Source: Acidimicrobiaceae bacterium
GTDB taxonomy: Bacteria; Actinomycetota; Acidimicrobiia; Acidimicrobiales; RAAP-2
Direction of reading: 5' to 3'
Length of the DNA stretch: 64,000 bases
Assembly: GCA_027306605.1 (NCBI GenBank)
Contig: DAHUZK010000044.1
Span: 19,610 to 83,609, forward strand
Each line of letters begins with the position of its first letter. Position 1 is the stretch's first letter. Below are positions 53,800 to 63,097 of the stretch, piece after piece. The notes under the pieces are model-generated. The model saw nothing but the letters and a program-made list of their open reading frames with translations. It made no database searches and was not told the origin of the DNA. The position numbers were made by a program, and so were the translations under genes.

Positions 53800-55028
53800 T
53801 GGACGGCTCCCCCGGGGAGGCGGGCGAGGACCTGCTGGCCGAGAGCGACGACCAGGCGTCTCTGCGCCAGCTGGCCCGCGAGGTGGCGGAACGGGAGGTG
53901 GGGCCGCGCGCCCATCAGGCCGACGAGGACGGCGCCGTGCCGGCCGAGGTTCGCAAGGCGTTGGCGGCATCCGATCTGCTGCGCATCACCGTGGGGGAGC
54001 AGTGGGGCGGCATGGGCCTGGGCGACGTCGAGGCGTCCATCGTGCTCGAGGAGATCGCGCGGGCGGACGTCTCGTCGGCCATCTGTTGCCAGTTGACCTT
54101 CAACGGGCCGCCGCGCGGGATCGAGCACCTGGGGCCCGAGGCCATGAAGGACCGCTGGCTGCCTGCCGTAGCCGACGGGGACGCCATCATCAGCATCGGC
54201 ATCACGGAGCCCGATGCCGGTTCGGCCGTGCAGAACATGCGGGCCTCGCTGACCGCCGACGGTCCTGGCCGTTGGCGGCTGCAGGCGTACAAGAACTACT
54301 CGACCCTGGGCGACGTGGCCCAGGGCGTGCTGGTGTGGTGCCGGTGGCCCGGGGGAGAAGGCGCCAAGGGTATCGGCGCGGTGATCGTGCCAACCGATCG
54401 CGACGGGGTCTCGGTCACCGGCCGTCACAAGGGAATGGGCATCCATGCCGCCACCGAGGCCGAGCTTGCCTTCGACGGCGTGGAGGTCACCGAGGACGAC
54501 ATCCTGATCGCCGGCGACCCGTCGGACACGTCGGCCTTCAAGGTTCTCCTGTCACACCTCAACCACGAGCGCTGTGGCAACGCCTCCATGTGCGTGGGTG
54601 CGGCACAGGGCGCGCTCGAGCACGCCGTGCGCTACATGAACGAACGGGTCGTCGGCGGCCGGCCCCTGGCCGAGCTGCAGGGGCTGCAGTGGAAGCTGGC
54701 CGACATGGCAGTGCAGCTCGAGGGGGCGCGGCTGCTGCTGGCCCGGGCGGTACGCCTGGCCGGCCCGGGTGGTACGCCACCTGCCCTCGAGACCGCCATC
54801 GCCAAGACGGCGGCCAACCTGGCCGCGAAGTTCGTCTGTGACGAGGCGATGCAGATCCACGGCGGGTACGGCTACTCCCGCGAGTACCCGCTCGAACGGG
54901 CGTACCGCGACATCCGCGGCCTGTGCTTCGGGGCGGGGACGGTCGAGGCCCAGAAGAACTTCATCGGGCTCCGGGTGGCCGCCGGGGCCCGGACCGGCTC
55001 GCCCGGGTGGAGGGACCCGCTCTCCTGA
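53799..55028 (+). CDS. Acyl-CoA dehydrogenase
   Basis: 409 residues from ATG 53799. The full fold is visible: N-terminal helices, ISIGITEPDAGSAVQNM (substrate/FAD loop), YKNYSTLGDVAQGVLV, MGIHAATEAELAFDGVEV, HLNHERCGNASM, and the C-terminal HGGYGYSREYPLERAYRDIRGLCFGAGT near the adenine-binding end. Oxidises an acyl-CoA to the enoyl-CoA. Coupled to the thiolase gene, so the three genes 51010-55028 form a beta-oxidation-type operon. Confidence 0.93.
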   Translation: MDGSPGEAGEDLLAESDDQASLRQLAREVAEREVGPRAHQADEDGAVPAEVRKALAASDLLRITVGEQWGGMGLGDVEASIVLEEIARADVSSAICCQLTFNGPPRGIEHLGPEAMKDRWLPAVADGDAIISIGITEPDAGSAVQNMRASLTADGPGRWRLQAYKNYSTLGDVAQGVLVWCRWPGGEGAKGIGAVIVPTDRDGVSVTGRHKGMGIHAATEAELAFDGVEVTEDDILIAGDPSDTSAFKVLLSHLNHERCGNASMCVGAAQGALEHAVRYMNERVVGGRPLAELQGLQWKLADMAVQLEGARLLLARAVRLAGPGGTPPALETAIAKTAANLAAKFVCDEAMQIHGGYGYSREYPLERAYRDIRGLCFGAGTVEAQKNFIGLRVAAGARTGSPGWRDPLS

Positions 55029-55080
55029 ACGCACTCGTCCGAGGGTCGGCCCGTCGTCCGGCCGGTGGTTTGGCCTAGGG

Positions 55081-55094
55081 TGACGCCGGCGTCA
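55081..55094. promoter_or_regulatory. Palindrome TGACG-CCGG-CGTCA
   Basis: Perfect 14-bp inverted repeat 33-46 bp before the start of the beta-propeller gene, of the same TGAC-N6-GTCA form as the other palindromes here. Confidence 0.45.
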
Positions 55095-55126
55095 GTCAGG
55101 CGTGGTGACACGGGGGTGGAGACGGG

Positions 55127-56497
55127 GTGGTCAAGAGAAGGCGCGGACGGACCGTGGCGCGGCTCGGAACGCTGGGCTGTCTCGCCGCAGTGGTGCTGGG
55201 CACGATGTGGTTCGGGGCGGCCGGCGCGTCGACGACCCCGGGGAGCACGGTGCCCCTCACCGGCGGCGGGCTCAAGGGGAAACCCGGCTACCTCGTCTAC
55301 TGGGACCAGAACGAGGAGGTGGACTTCCTCCACATGCCCTCGGGTACCCAGGGCCAGCTCCTGCCGGCCTGGGACCTCAACGGGCAGGTCTGCGTCCTGC
55401 CCGACGGACGCTTCGTCGGTGGGTACGACCCGACGCTGCCGAACCAGCGCGACCTCGGGAGCGCCAAGCCCTACAAGCAGCCCGCCGACGGAGAGGAGCT
55501 CGACGAGCCCAACGGTTCGTTCAGCGGCGAGACGCTCTCTGTGCCCGGGCCCTACAAGATGAAGGGCCAGTCGGTGGGCCAGGACTCGCCGCCGACCGCC
55601 GACGGGGTGTTCAACAACAATTCGACGTACACCGGGTGCGCGGTCGACAGGCACCAGAACATCTTCGGGACCGACATCGCCACGGCGCAGGGTTCCTACC
55701 CGCCGCCGAGCAGCGGCCGGCTGGTCGAGTGGTTCGCTCCGCACTACACGACGTCCTGCATCGTCTACGGACCGACCAGCGGCGGCTACGGCCCCCACCA
55801 CACCGATGGCTCGGGCGGTCTGGCCCAGCCCGGCACCATGGCGCTGGCGCCGAACGGCGATCTGCTCGTGCCCAACGTCGGCACCTCGAGTGTGCTGCGC
55901 TTCGCCATTTCCTCGTTGCCCTCCAGTGCCGCCCAATGTCCCGGCGGGATGTACCAGCGCGACAAGGTGAAGGTGTCGGACTTCGTGAGCGGGATCTCCT
56001 TCCCGGCCGGGGTGGCGGAGGACCCCACCTGCGGCTGCTACGCCGTGAGCAGTTTCATCGGCAACCCGTCCATCGTCTGGGTGACGGCCGACGGGAAACC
56101 CCAACCCGGGTACGGCACCGTACCGGGGACGCCGCTCGCCGACATGGGGACGAACCCGAACCAGTACAACCCCTTCGGCCTCGCGTTCGCGCCCGACGGA
56201 ACCCTGTACTTCGTCGACATCCACATCACCTGCAAGGCGGCGCTGACGGGCTGCGGTCCGGCCGCCTACGGCGGCAGGGTCATGCGGGTACCGGTCACGG
56301 GCGGCCAGCCCGGCACGCCGGTGACCGTGGCCGGTGGGTTCGACTTCCCGACCAGCGTCACCGTGTGCGTGCCGGCCAAGACCAGATGCCCGTACCCCAC
56401 GGGAAGGATCAAGGCGCCCCTCTCGGGACCGTCGGAGAACCCGGCACCCGACAAGGGCCCGGCGTCGGACCGCCCGGCCACCGCCGGCTTCGGCTGA
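55127..56497 (+). CDS. Exported NHL/SMP-30-like beta-propeller protein
   Basis: 456 residues from GTG 55127. Signal peptide (basic VKRRRGRTVARL, then LGCLAAVVLGTMWFGAAGA). Blades are recognisable from LAPNGDLLVPNVG, VAEDPTCGCYAVSSF and LAFAPDGTLYFVDIHITC; the fold resembles NHL or strictosidine synthase-like propellers. Several Cys pairs suggest disulfides outside the cell. It is followed 2 bp later by another secreted propeller. Function unknown. Confidence 0.75.
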   Translation: MVKRRRGRTVARLGTLGCLAAVVLGTMWFGAAGASTTPGSTVPLTGGGLKGKPGYLVYWDQNEEVDFLHMPSGTQGQLLPAWDLNGQVCVLPDGRFVGGYDPTLPNQRDLGSAKPYKQPADGEELDEPNGSFSGETLSVPGPYKMKGQSVGQDSPPTADGVFNNNSTYTGCAVDRHQNIFGTDIATAQGSYPPPSSGRLVEWFAPHYTTSCIVYGPTSGGYGPHHTDGSGGLAQPGTMALAPNGDLLVPNVGTSSVLRFAISSLPSSAAQCPGGMYQRDKVKVSDFVSGISFPAGVAEDPTCGCYAVSSFIGNPSIVWVTADGKPQPGYGTVPGTPLADMGTNPNQYNPFGLAFAPDGTLYFVDIHITCKAALTGCGPAAYGGRVMRVPVTGGQPGTPVTVAGGFDFPTSVTVCVPAKTRCPYPTGRIKAPLSGPSENPAPDKGPASDRPATAGFG

Positions 56498-56499
56498 GC

Positions 56500-58185
56500 G
56501 TGCGTCTCGGTGTGCCCGGCCGCGTGCGGCCGGTGCGGGCGCTCGTGCTCGCGCCGGTGCTCACGCTCGTGGTCCTCTCGTCCGCCACGGCCTGGGCGCC
56601 CGGCACGGCCGCGGCCGCGGCCGGCGTGCCGGCGTCGACCGCGCCGGCGTCGACCGCTGCGCAGCCCAGCCCATGGGACTGGCCGAGCTTCGGCCACGAT
56701 GCCCAGCACACCTTTCACGGTCGCACCACGCTCACGCCGGCGTCCGTGCAGACGCTGCGTGCCGCCTGGTTCTTCCCGACCGGCGATGCCGTCACGGCGC
56801 AGCCGACGGTGGTCGGGGACACCGTGTACGTCGGGTCGTGGGACGACTACTTCTACGCCCTGAACTTCCGGACGGGTGCGGTGCGCTGGAAGGTGCGGCT
56901 CAAGTCCCAGGACGGCATCACCCCCTATCCGGGCCAAGTCCCGCGCGACGTCACGTCGGACGGGGGTCTCGTCACCTCCTCCGCCTGGTACCAGCCCGCC
57001 TCCGGCAACCGTCCCGCCCTGGTCATCTTCGCAGGGGGCTACACGTTGTACGCCCTCGACGCCCGCAGCGGCGCCGTCTACTGGGAGCACGACTACCCGG
57101 GGACGCCGGGTCCGCTGCATCCCTCGACCGACAGCACCCGCATCTTCTCCTCGCCGGTGGTCGCCGACGGCCGGGTCCTCTTCGGCGTCGACGAGGACGG
57201 GCAGCCCGGCTCGGCCGGGCGGGTGGTCGCTGCCAGCCTGGCCACGGGCGATCCCGTGTGGCAGTTCCAGACCGACGTGGCCAGGCCCGGGAGCACCGCG
57301 GCCCTCTACGACAGCTGCGGGAGCATCTGGTCGTCGGGCACCGTACTGCCCGACCTCGGCCTCGTGGTGTTCGGGACGGCCGACTGCCAGTTCCTGGGGA
57401 ACGCCCCCTACGCCGATTCGGTCATCGCGTTGCGGATCGGCAGCGGGACCCTGGCCTGGAGATTCCACCCCCTCGCCACGTTCCCGGCCTGCGACTACGA
57501 CTTCGGCGCGTCGGCCAACGCCGGGCTGGGAGCCGGGGGGCAGACGGTGTTCCTGGGGGAGGGGTCGAAGAACGGGACCTACTACTCGCTCGACCCGGCC
57601 ACCGGGCGCCTGCGCTGGTCCACCAACGTGGTGTTCGGTGGCTCGTCGGGCGGTTTCATCGGCAACACGGCCTACGACGGCCGGCTGGTGCTGGGCGCCA
57701 CGGGGCTCGGCGACTTCCTGCCCACCAAGAGCGGGCTGCGCCCGGTGTGCGATCCGTCGAACCCGCGCGACCAGGCCAACGAGAACCCCACCGACCATGC
57801 CTTCGACGCGGCCACCGGAAAGGTGGTCTGGCAGGCCGACGACGCGTACTCCTTCTCGGCCGTGACCGTCGCCGGGGGGATGTACTTCGACGGCCTCGCC
57901 CTCGCCAGGGGCATCGTGGTGCGCGCCGCCGCCACTGGGAAGCTGCTCACCGACGTGGCCCTCCCAGCGTTCGACTGGTCCGGCATCGCCACCGTGGGCA
58001 ATGCCGTCGTGCTCGGGCTGGGCAGCAGTGCCGACGCCGCCGGTTCGGGGGTCGAGGTGCTCACCCCCGGCGGGACCACGCCGTCCGTGCCCGGTCAGGC
58101 TGCGGGGTCATCGGGAGAGAGGACCGGTTCTCTGAAGAGAGCGGCTTCGTCGAAGCAGGGAGGTGCGTCCAAGCGGAGCGGGTGA
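56500..58185 (+). CDS. Exported PQQ-binding-like beta-propeller protein
   Basis: 561 residues from GTG 56500 (GTG 56512 also possible). Signal peptide (RPVRALVLAPVLTLVVLSSATA) and an Ala/Ser/Thr linker with a 15-bp duplication (PASTAPAST). Propeller blades: SWDDYFYALNFRTGAVRWKV, YTLYALDARSGAVYWEH, TYYSLDPATGRLRWS, the W-docking motifs of PQQ-type dehydrogenase repeats. PQQ-contact residues cannot be confirmed, so it may be structural or a quinoprotein. Tightly linked to the preceding propeller gene. Confidence 0.82.
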   Translation: MRLGVPGRVRPVRALVLAPVLTLVVLSSATAWAPGTAAAAAGVPASTAPASTAAQPSPWDWPSFGHDAQHTFHGRTTLTPASVQTLRAAWFFPTGDAVTAQPTVVGDTVYVGSWDDYFYALNFRTGAVRWKVRLKSQDGITPYPGQVPRDVTSDGGLVTSSAWYQPASGNRPALVIFAGGYTLYALDARSGAVYWEHDYPGTPGPLHPSTDSTRIFSSPVVADGRVLFGVDEDGQPGSAGRVVAASLATGDPVWQFQTDVARPGSTAALYDSCGSIWSSGTVLPDLGLVVFGTADCQFLGNAPYADSVIALRIGSGTLAWRFHPLATFPACDYDFGASANAGLGAGGQTVFLGEGSKNGTYYSLDPATGRLRWSTNVVFGGSSGGFIGNTAYDGRLVLGATGLGDFLPTKSGLRPVCDPSNPRDQANENPTDHAFDAATGKVVWQADDAYSFSAVTVAGGMYFDGLALARGIVVRAAATGKLLTDVALPAFDWSGIATVGNAVVLGLGSSADAAGSGVEVLTPGGTTPSVPGQAAGSSGERTGSLKRAASSKQGGASKRSG

Positions 58186-58187
58186 GC

Positions 58188-58907
58188 TCAACAGGTGTTC
58201 GACGGCGCCGAGTAGCCGGGCCCGATGGCCGGAGCGTCCACCTCGCCGCCCGACCCGCTGCGCAAGATGGCACCGAGATGGACCACGTACCACTCGCCCC
58301 GCCACGAGATCAGCGAGGCGATCCCGATGGAGCTCGTCTGTCCACCCTCGCTGTAGACGAGGCGCGAGTTGGCCACCTCGAAATAGCCGATGCCGTTGGC
58401 GCAGACGCCCGGTGAGATCCAGTGCGCGTACTGCTCGGGAACGGACACGCTCACCAGCGAGGCCGAGGCTGCCCCCGCGCCGAGGAGGTCATGGGCGGCA
58501 CCGATGTCGAGCGCGTAGTCGGCCACCAACCGGTTCTGCCAGTCTCCAGCGGGGGAGGCGATGCCGGTCTTGAGCTGCACGTACGCCGACTCCGGGAAGA
58601 AGGCGGGCAGGGCCGGGGTGACCGAGTCGGTGACGATGCCCTGCCACAGGCCGGCCATGGCCGCACTGAACTGCGGAGTGCTCGCCGGGGGGAGCGCGGT
58701 GGTCTGCGGCAGCGTTCCCGGGTCCAGGGTCGGGCTCGTGGTGGTGGGCGGCACGGTCGTGGACGTCGTGGTCGTCGTGGTCGTCGTGGTCGACGCGGGG
58801 ATCGAGGCGGTCGTGGAGGTCTTGGTGCGCGCCAACGCCGTGGGGTGCGAGGTCCCCGTCGCCGAAGGCGTGGAAGAAGAGAGCAACAACGCCCAGACGA
58901 TCGCCAT
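58188..58907 (-). CDS. Membrane-anchored protein with Thr-rich linker
   Basis: 239 residues from ATG 58907; the frame upstream adds [19 protein letters not shown], which would make a better TM segment but has no ATG/GTG/TTG, so a CTG start near 58982 is possible. A short TM/signal (to about residue 20) is followed by a polythreonine run (9 Thr, coded by a GTC/GTG repeat), then a folded domain with LPAFFPESAYVQLKTGIASP and WRGEWYVVHLGAI. No recognised family. Convergent with the PQQ-like gene, 2 bp between the stops. Confidence 0.65.
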   Translation of the reverse strand: MAIVWALLLSSSTPSATGTSHPTALARTKTSTTASIPASTTTTTTTTTSTTVPPTTTSPTLDPGTLPQTTALPPASTPQFSAAMAGLWQGIVTDSVTPALPAFFPESAYVQLKTGIASPAGDWQNRLVADYALDIGAAHDLLGAGAASASLVSVSVPEQYAHWISPGVCANGIGYFEVANSRLVYSEGGQTSSIGIASLISWRGEWYVVHLGAILRSGSGGEVDAPAIGPGYSAPSNTC

Positions 58908-59007
58908 GCCGAGCGCGAACGTGAGTGCGATGGCCAGCGCGGTCCGCCGACGGCGTACCCGCCGGCTGGTACGCGCGCTCAGCGGAGGGGCACGGCAGCA
59001 CCCACCG

Positions 59008-60426
59008 TCAGCGCTGCATCGCCTTGGTCTCGACGAACTCCTCGAGGCCGTACTTGCCCCGCTCGCGCCCGATGCCCGACTGCTTGTAGCCGCCGAAGGG
59101 AGCGCTCGGGTTGAAGTTGCCGCCGTTGATGTCGACCTGGCCCGTGCGCATCTGACGGGCCACCCGCTCGGCGCGGGCCGGGTCGGCGCTCCACACCGCT
59201 CCGGCCAGGCCGTAGGGCGTGCCGTTGGCGATCTCGATGGCCTCCTCTTCGGTGTCGTAGGGAATGATCGAGAGGACGGGCCCGAAGATCTCCTCCTTGG
59301 CGATGGTCATGTCCGGCGTCACCTCGGAGAAGACGGTGGGTTGCACGAAGAACCCCTTGTCCAGACCCTCGGGGGTGTCGGCGCCGCCCGTGACCAGCTT
59401 GGCGCCCTCCTCGATTCCCTTCTTGATGTAGCCACGGACGCGGTCGCGTTGCACGGCGGACACGAGCGGCCCGATCAGCTTGCCCTCCTCGAAGGGATCG
59501 CCGGGGGCGAAGCCGGCCGCGGCAGCGGCTGCCAGTTCCTCGACCTCGGCCAGGCGCTGGCGCGGCACGATCATGCGAGTCAAGGCCGAGCAGGTCTGCC
59601 CCGAGTTGAGGTAGCAGCCGAACACGCCCGCCGGCACCGCGGTGGCGAGGTCGGCGTCGTCGAGCAGCACGTTGGCCGATTTGCCTCCGAGCTCGAGAGC
59701 CACACGCTTGATGTCGTGGGCCGCCAGCTCCATGACCCGGCGCCCGGCCCGCGTCGAGCCGGTGAAGGAGACCATGTCCACCTTGGGGTGGGCCGCGATG
59801 GCCTCACCGACGACGGGGCCGACACCCGAGACGAGGTTGAAGACACCCGGCGGGAGTCCGACCTCGTCGATGACGTCGGCCAGGACGAAGGCGTTGATCG
59901 GCGCAACCTCGCTCGGCTTGAGCACCACGGTGCAGCCGGTCGCCAGTGCCGGGGCCACCTTCAGCACGATCTGGTACAGGGGGTAGTTCCACGGCGTGAT
60001 GGCGCCCACGACGCCGATCGGCTCGTGGACCACGAGGGAGTTGCCGATCTCCTCTTCCCACTCGAAGGTCTCGGCCGCTTTGGCCGCGTCGGCGAAGGCG
60101 CCGGCGGGGAGGCCGACCTGGATCGTGCCCGACAGGGTCATCGGCATGCCGACCTCGTGGCTGATCACCTGCGCCACCTCGTCGGTGCGGGCGGCCAGCG
60201 CCTCGCCGATGCGCGTGAGGAGCTTGCCGCGCTCCTCGGCCGAGGTGGCGGCCCAGGCGGGGAACGCAGCCGCCGCGGCCTGGACGGCCCTGTCGACGTC
60301 CTCGGCGGTGCCTTCGGGGATGGTGGCGAAGACCTCTTCGGTGGCGGAGTCGATCACCTCGAGCGTCCCGCTCCCCGTCGAGGGGACCCAGGCCCCGTTG
60401 ATGTAGATCTTGTCGCGCACGATCAT
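59008..60426 (-). CDS. Aldehyde dehydrogenase (NAD(P)+)
   Basis: 472 residues. Catalytic N147 (PWN), E245 (LELGGKS) and C279 (NSGQTCSA), the full ALDH triad, plus [14 protein letters not shown] and the C-terminal [13 protein letters not shown]. Oxidises an aldehyde to the acid. It follows the SDR gene (60514-61404) by 87 bp, so alcohol-to-aldehyde-to-acid steps may be linked. Confidence 0.95.
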   Translation of the reverse strand: MIVRDKIYINGAWVPSTGSGTLEVIDSATEEVFATIPEGTAEDVDRAVQAAAAAFPAWAATSAEERGKLLTRIGEALAARTDEVAQVISHEVGMPMTLSGTIQVGLPAGAFADAAKAAETFEWEEEIGNSLVVHEPIGVVGAITPWNYPLYQIVLKVAPALATGCTVVLKPSEVAPINAFVLADVIDEVGLPPGVFNLVSGVGPVVGEAIAAHPKVDMVSFTGSTRAGRRVMELAAHDIKRVALELGGKSANVLLDDADLATAVPAGVFGCYLNSGQTCSALTRMIVPRQRLAEVEELAAAAAAGFAPGDPFEEGKLIGPLVSAVQRDRVRGYIKKGIEEGAKLVTGGADTPEGLDKGFFVQPTVFSEVTPDMTIAKEEIFGPVLSIIPYDTEEEAIEIANGTPYGLAGAVWSADPARAERVARQMRTGQVDINGGNFNPSAPFGGYKQSGIGRERGKYGLEEFVETKAMQR

Positions 60427-60513
60427 GGCGTGGCCCTCCCTGGCTGGTCGGTGTTCAGCGACCCCACCCTACCGAGGGTTGGCGCCGGGGTGCGTCTGGC
60501 CTTCCGGCGCGGG

Positions 60514-61404
60514 TCAGCTCTTCTTGCCGAGCAGGGGGTGCTCGCCCATGCCGACGGGCTGGAGGTGCTGGCCCAGCACGTCGTGGAAGTGGTCCGCCAC
60601 CTCCTGGGGGGTCCAGCCGCCCTCGCGCCACATGGTGGCGATCTGGCGTGGCGTCTGGAAGAGCGTGTAGCCGAACCCGGTGCGCCCGAGGACCTGCCCG
60701 TTCACGTAGGACGCCCCCTCGGAGGCCAAGAAGGCGATCAGTGGCGCGTTGAGAGCCGGGTCCTGGTCGGCCGGAGCCTCGCCCCCCGCATAGAGGTTCT
60801 CCGTCATGCGGGTGAAGCCGGCGGGCGCCATGGCGTTGACCGTGATGCCGTACTTGCCCAGCTCGAGGGCCCACACGAAGGTCATCCCCATGATCGCCGC
60901 CTTGGCCGCCCCGTAGTTCGTCTGCCCGAAGTTGCCGCGCAGCCCGGCCGAGGAAGTGATGTTGACGATCCGCCCGTAGCCGGCGTCCTTCATGAGCGGG
61001 GCGGCGTGCCGCACCGTGTTGAACGTGCCCTTCTGGTGGACGGCGATCACTGCGTCGTAGTCGGCCTCGTCCATCTTGACGACGGTGCGGTCGCGGACGA
61101 TGCCGGCGTTGTTGACCAGGATGTCGATCGAGCCGAAGTCGTCCACGCAGGCCTTGACGATCCGGCCGGCCCCCTCGAAGTCGCTGACCGAGTCATGATT
61201 GGGCGCGGCGTGCCCGCCGGCCGCCTCGATCTCCTTGCAGACCTGTGTCGCGGGGTCTTCCGCCGTCCCTTCGCCGCCGAGGGTCACACCCACGTCGTTG
61301 ACCACGACCTTGGCCCCCTCGGACGCCAGGCACAGGGCGATGTCCCGCCCGATGCCCCGGCCCGCACCCGTGACCACTGCCGCACGACCGTCGAGAAGTC
61401 CCAT
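60514..61404 (-). CDS. SDR family oxidoreductase, fatty acyl/multifunctional-type
   Basis: 296 residues from ATG 61404. TGAGRGIG at 12-19, NNAG at 98-101, Ser151/152-Tyr164-Lys168. The insert VGVTLGGEGTAEDPATQVCKEI after the second strand and the C-terminal extension are typical of the HSD17B4/FOX2-like hydroxyacyl-CoA dehydrogenase group, so a 3-hydroxyacyl-CoA or related substrate is likely. An upstream in-frame GTG at 61455 exists but the palindrome lies in between, so this ATG is preferred. Confidence 0.88.
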   Translation of the reverse strand: MGLLDGRAAVVTGAGRGIGRDIALCLASEGAKVVVNDVGVTLGGEGTAEDPATQVCKEIEAAGGHAAPNHDSVSDFEGAGRIVKACVDDFGSIDILVNNAGIVRDRTVVKMDEADYDAVIAVHQKGTFNTVRHAAPLMKDAGYGRIVNITSSAGLRGNFGQTNYGAAKAAIMGMTFVWALELGKYGITVNAMAPAGFTRMTENLYAGGEAPADQDPALNAPLIAFLASEGASYVNGQVLGRTGFGYTLFQTPRQIATMWREGGWTPQEVADHFHDVLGQHLQPVGMGEHPLLGKKS

Positions 61405-61435
61405 GAGGGCAGACAGTACCGCGGGCCCGCGATCT

Positions 61436-61451
61436 CTGACAGCCGTGTCAG
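61436..61451. promoter_or_regulatory. Palindrome CTGACA-GCCG-TGTCAG
   Basis: Perfect 6-4-6 inverted repeat, 32-47 bp before the SDR start and 79-94 bp before the divergent aldolase start. Same core as the sites at 12545 and 38830. Confidence 0.6.
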
Positions 61452-61529
61452 GCATGGGTCCGGGCGTTGTACCATCGAGCCCACCGACGGGGACGACGGT
61501 CGCCCCACGAGCGCGAGGAGCACGCGGCC

Positions 61530-62171
61530 ATGGCCACCTTCATCGACAACGCACCCGAGCGGATCTGCGCCGCAGCGAAGGAGCTCTTGGAGAAGGGGCT
61601 GGTCGAGGGGACCTCGGGCAACATCTCGGCGCGGATGGAGGACGGGAACGTCGCCCTCACGCCGTCCTCGCTCGACTACCGGCTCATGACGGTGGAGGAC
61701 ATCGTCATCGTGAACCCGGCTGGAGACGTCGTTTCGGGCGAGCGGGGCCCGACCTCGGAGAAGTACCTCCACATGGCCGTGCAGGCGGCATACGAGGACA
61801 TCGCCGTGTGCATCCACTCCCACGCGGTCTACGCCACCATGTTCGCCGTCGCCCATCAGGACGTGCCGAGCTGCATCGACGAGTTCACCGTCTATCTCGG
61901 CGGGGACATCCGCTGTACCGAGTACGCGCCGAGTGGTTCGCCCGACCTCGCCGAGCAGGTCGTCAAGGCGCTCGACAACCGCGGGGCGGCGTTGATCGCC
62001 AACCACGGCATGGTGGCGGTGGGAACGACCATGGAGAGGGCGATGCACAACACCGCTTTGGTGGAGCGCTCGGCCAAGATCATCTGGGGCGCCAAGCAGC
62101 TGGGCACCATCTATCCGCTGCCCGAGAAGGTGAACGAGAACTTCGCCAACGTCTACCCCTTCATGCGGTAG
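61530..62171 (+). CDS. Class II aldolase/adducin-family protein
   Basis: 213 residues from ATG 61530 (GAGGAG 9 bp upstream). The zinc site is complete: E77 region (SEKYLHMAVQ), H96 and H98 (CIHSHAVYA), H159 (ANHGMV). TSGNISAR at 28-35 is the phosphate/substrate loop of the fuculose-phosphate aldolase family. Splits or epimerises a sugar phosphate. Co-directional with the RidA-like gene 5 bp downstream. Confidence 0.9.
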   Translation: MATFIDNAPERICAAAKELLEKGLVEGTSGNISARMEDGNVALTPSSLDYRLMTVEDIVIVNPAGDVVSGERGPTSEKYLHMAVQAAYEDIAVCIHSHAVYATMFAVAHQDVPSCIDEFTVYLGGDIRCTEYAPSGSPDLAEQVVKALDNRGAALIANHGMVAVGTTMERAMHNTALVERSAKIIWGAKQLGTIYPLPEKVNENFANVYPFMR

Positions 62172-62176
62172 GCGCC

Positions 62177-62647
62177 GTGGGAGAGGGCACCATCCGCGCC
62201 CGGCTCGACGAGCTGGGCCTCACGCTGCACGGACCGCACCCGCCGCACGATCCGCTCGATGCCGTCGTGGTGCACGACGGGGTGGCGCGCACGTCGGGTC
62301 AGCTCCCGCGCATCGACGGGAAGCTCACGTGCCTCGGCCGTCTCGGTGACACCGTCACCGTCGAGGAGGGCCGCCAGGCGGCTGCCGTGTGCGCCCTCAA
62401 TGCGCTGGCCGTGCTCGAGGCGGCGCTGGGCTCCCTCGACCGCGTCGAGCGCGTCCTGACCGTCACCGGGTTCGTGTCGTCGGCGCCGGACTTCCACGAG
62501 CAGCCCGCGGTGGTCGACGGTGCCAGCACGGTCCTGGCCGACGTGTTCGGCGAGGCGGGCCGGCACACCCGTTCGGCCATCGGCGTCGCGGCGTTGCCGC
62601 GCGACGGTGCGGTCGAGATCGAGGTGACGGTCGCCGTCCGCTCGTGA
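62177..62647 (+). CDS. RidA/YjgF-family protein
   Basis: 156 residues from GTG 62177. RTSGQLPRIDGKL, VEEGRQAAAVCALNALAVLEAAL, VLTVTGFVSSAPDFHEQPAVVDGASTVLADVFGE and RSAIGVAALPRDGAVEIEVTVAV are RidA-family blocks (the conserved Arg is in HTRSAIGVA). RidA proteins deaminate reactive imines; this longer form belongs to the YjgF-like subfamily often found with catabolic operons. Confidence 0.9.
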   Translation: MGEGTIRARLDELGLTLHGPHPPHDPLDAVVVHDGVARTSGQLPRIDGKLTCLGRLGDTVTVEEGRQAAAVCALNALAVLEAALGSLDRVERVLTVTGFVSSAPDFHEQPAVVDGASTVLADVFGEAGRHTRSAIGVAALPRDGAVEIEVTVAVRS

Positions 62648-63097
62648 CGGTGGTCGCGGTCAGGGCACGTCGCGCTCAGGACTCGACGAACGCCGCCTGC
62701 AGCTTGCATGTCCCGGCGGGCGGCACCGGCCATGTCCCAGTAGGCCGCCGTCCCTGCAGCGCGTCGGCGCGGCAGTTCTCGAGGTCGGCCGACACCGGTA
62801 CCGGTATCGTGGCCCGCCAACTCGCTGCAATGTGCCAGGACCTCGTCTTTCGTCATGGCGCCGTCGAGCCGCCCGCGGGTGGCGGCGAAGCCTCCGAACC
62901 CGAGCACCGGACACCCTTGCGATTCCCGGGCGTCCGGTGTAAACCGAAGTTGCAATATCGGAGGTGCCGGGTCCCGCGGAGGTGCACCCTCTCATGACCC
63001 AGCGGACGGCCCTCACTGGGCTCCCCTGTCCCCTCCCCGCTGAAGTGGGGGCCGTTCGCTGCCTCTTCCCGGTGGGCGGCCCGGCTCCCGGGTCGGC
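62648..63097. other. Intergenic region of about 450 bp, no confident gene
   Basis: No supported gene. A minus-strand frame around 62830-62860 begins MTKDEVLAHCSELAG, similar to the start of MmcQ/YjbR-type DNA-binding proteins, but the similarity ends within 20 residues, so at most it is a remnant. The palindrome ACCGGTACCGGT lies at about 62795-62810. Confidence 0.4.

Noticed and set aside
50716..53970. A 1084-codon minus-strand open frame opposite the ketosynthase-like and thiolase genes
   Set aside because: Antisense shadow of genes with clear catalytic motifs; no family similarity.
58561..61689. A 1042-codon plus-strand open frame opposite ALDH and SDR
   Set aside because: Antisense shadow; ALDH and SDR have complete active sites on the other strand.
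62299..62955. Minus-strand open frame starting with a YjbR-like stretch
   Set aside because: Similarity covers under 20 residues and the frame then runs antisense through the RidA gene.
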